Assembly (NCBI GenBank): GCA_034506395.1
Contig: JAPDPQ010000020.1
Location: forward strand, 1 to 64,000
Length of the DNA: 64,000 nt
Source: a candidate division KSB1 bacterium
GTDB lineage: Bacteria > Zhuqueibacterota > Zhuqueibacteria > Thermofontimicrobiales > Thermofontimicrobiaceae
Direction: 5' to 3'
Of the stretch, positions 62,995 to 64,000 are shown piece after piece; positions within the stretch are counted from its first letter, which is position 1, and the number at the start of each line of letters is the position of its first letter. The notes under the pieces are model-generated. The model was not told the DNA's origin, did no database searches, and worked only from the letters and a program-made list of their open reading frames with translations. Position numbers and translations under genes: made by a program.

Positions 62995-64000
62995 TTGATC
63001 CAAAAATCCCTCAACATCGTGACACTATTGTTGCTCGTCAATTTTCTATCGAATCTCTATTGCGAGGATAAACATTTGAAGCGCATCGAAGGTCTGTTCT
63101 ATCTCGACGCTGCGCCCATTGTGATCGAAATTGATGACGGGATAATTAGTCGCATCCTTCGGCCTGATAAATTGTCGGATAACTCAGCCGCCCAAATTTT
63201 CATCGCACCAGGTTTTATTGATAATCAGGTGAATGGCTATCTGGGCGTGGATTTTTCGGTGCCTGGTTTGACCGTCGAGGATGTGCGTCGGGCGACCCAG
63301 GCGCTCTGGAAGGTCGGGGTGACCACCTATTTGCCGACGCTTGTTACGAGTCCCCCAGAGCGGCTGAGCGAAAATTTGGCGGTCTTGGCGCAGGCGGCTC
63401 ATGAACCAGATATTGCGCTCTCGGTGCCTGGCTTTCATCTGGAGGGGCCATTCATCTCGCCCGAGGATGGCTATCGTGGGGCGCACAACAAAGCCTGGGT
63501 GCGGCCGCCCAATTGGGAGGAATTTTTAAAACTAAATCAGGCGGCTAAGAATAAAATAATTCAAGTGACGCTGGCGCCAGAATTGGATGGGGCGATGGAG
63601 TTCATTCAGAACTGCACCGCTCAGGGCATTGTGGTGGGGCTCGGTCATCACCATGCCTCGGCGGAGCAAATCAAACGGGCTACCGATCTGGGTGCGGCGA
63701 TCTCGGTACATCTGGGCAATGGTTGCGCCAATTTCATCCATCGCCATGACAATCCCCTCTGGCCGCAACTGGCAGAGGATCGGCTCTGGGCCAGTATCAT
63801 TGTGGACGGCTTCCATCTGCGGGCTGAGGAGGTAAAGACCTTTTTCCGTGCCAAAGGCGTGGAGCGGCTGATCTTGACATCGGATATGACGAAGCTGGCG
63901 GGCCTCCCTCCTGGCGAATATGTGTGGAACGAAATGACGGTGGTGATGACGCCCGAGGGCATGATCCAGTACCCCGCCCAGAACGTGCTGGCAGGCGCCT
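62995..64000 (+). CDS. NagA-like amidohydrolase with signal peptide (3' end missing)
   Basis: Runs off the right edge; 335 codons visible. The best start is TTG at 62995, five bases after CGAGGAA; no in-frame ATG is near. The first 25 residues ('SLNIVTLLLLVNFLSN' then 'LYCED') look like a signal peptide. The body matches N-acetylglucosamine-6-phosphate deacetylase and related amidohydrolases: 'APGFIDNQVNGYLGVDF', the metal motif 'FHLEGPFISPEDGYRGAH', 'GLGHHHASAEQI', 'HLGNGCANF', 'IVDGFHL' and 'ILTSDMTKLAGL' with the catalytic Asp. Known NagA proteins are cytosolic and act on a phosphorylated sugar. An exported relative would need a different substrate. Without the C-terminus the family call stays general. 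Confidence 0.82.
   Translation, partial: MIQKSLNIVTLLLLVNFLSNLYCEDKHLKRIEGLFYLDAAPIVIEIDDGIISRILRPDKLSDNSAAQIFIAPGFIDNQVNGYLGVDFSVPGLTVEDVRRATQALWKVGVTTYLPTLVTSPPERLSENLAVLAQAAHEPDIALSVPGFHLEGPFISPEDGYRGAHNKAWVRPPNWEEFLKLNQAAKNKIIQVTLAPELDGAMEFIQNCTAQGIVVGLGHHHASAEQIKRATDLGAAISVHLGNGCANFIHRHDNPLWPQLAEDRLWASIIVDGFHLRAEEVKTFFRAKGVERLILTSDMTKLAGLPPGEYVWNEMTVVMTPEGMIQYPAQNVLAGA

Noticed and set aside
1-64000. rRNA, tRNA, insertion-sequence transposase or phage genes
   Set aside because: None was recognised on either strand; mobile signals are limited to short non-coding elements and the ATPase cassette.

Overview
The window looks like a chromosomal segment from an uncultured member of the Fibrobacterota-Chlorobiota-Bacteroidota (FCB) superphylum. 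The style fits KSB1, Calditrichota or Ignavibacteria-type lineages better than true Bacteroidota. The grounds are many secreted proteins ending in a type IX secretion (T9SS) sorting domain of the 'NYPNPFNPSTTI' kind, a PorV/PorQ-family protein, TonB receptors with CarboxypepD_reg domains and no SusD homologue, readable Shine-Dalgarno sites (AAGGAGG), and many palindromic intergenic repeats. The phylum is an inference; no rRNA or tRNA gene was seen.

The theme is breakdown of pectin and related uronic-acid polysaccharides. Region 1 (1-8 kb): a two-component sensor with a 14-repeat double propeller (minus strand, cut by the left edge), a stand-alone receiver protein, a TonB receptor, a T9SS beta-helix protein and a GH105 unsaturated uronyl hydrolase. 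Region 2 (9.6-17.4 kb): a tight four-gene unit of TonB receptor, large secreted protein, PorV-like protein and outer-membrane protein. Region 3 (17.5-22.8 kb): two paralogous T9SS surface proteins, one carrying three roughly 1-kb internal repeats, closed by a strong terminator. Region 4 (22.9-27.3 kb): PL9 pectate lyase, GH28 polygalacturonase and PL1 pectate lyase. Region 5 (27.5-34.7 kb): a GntR-LacI chimeric regulator whose promoter is covered by a perfect 34-bp palindrome, a DUF4256 protein, and a second TonB receptor plus beta-helix pair paralogous to region 1.

Region 6 (35-45.6 kb): a beta-barrel protein, a TolB-like propeller lipoprotein, an alginate-lyase-like T9SS enzyme, two Tat-exported enolase-superfamily proteins and a large orphan secreted protein. 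Region 7 (46-57 kb): cytoplasmic GH2 beta-glucuronidase, sodium/solute symporter, a four-helix-bundle gene broken by a small repeat element, an Nramp-fold transporter without the usual metal ligands, a second GH28 and a GH20-like enzyme. Region 8 (57.3-64 kb): an AAA/DUF4143 ATPase flanked by direct repeats, an (alpha/alpha)-barrel enzyme, a second GH105-like enzyme between two hairpin arrays, and a NagA-like amidohydrolase with a signal peptide, cut by the right edge.

A working model is as follows. T9SS and Sec-exported lyases and polygalacturonases cut homogalacturonan and rhamnogalacturonan outside the cell. TonB receptors import oligomers, and periplasmic GH105, Tat-exported and other enzymes process them. 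The symporter and perhaps the Nramp-like carrier take up sugars or uronates, and GH2 acts in the cytoplasm. The sensor and the GntR-LacI protein are the visible regulators. From about 32 kb on, the gaps are full of small palindromic or MITE-like repeats of several families, which is the most unusual structural property of the window.
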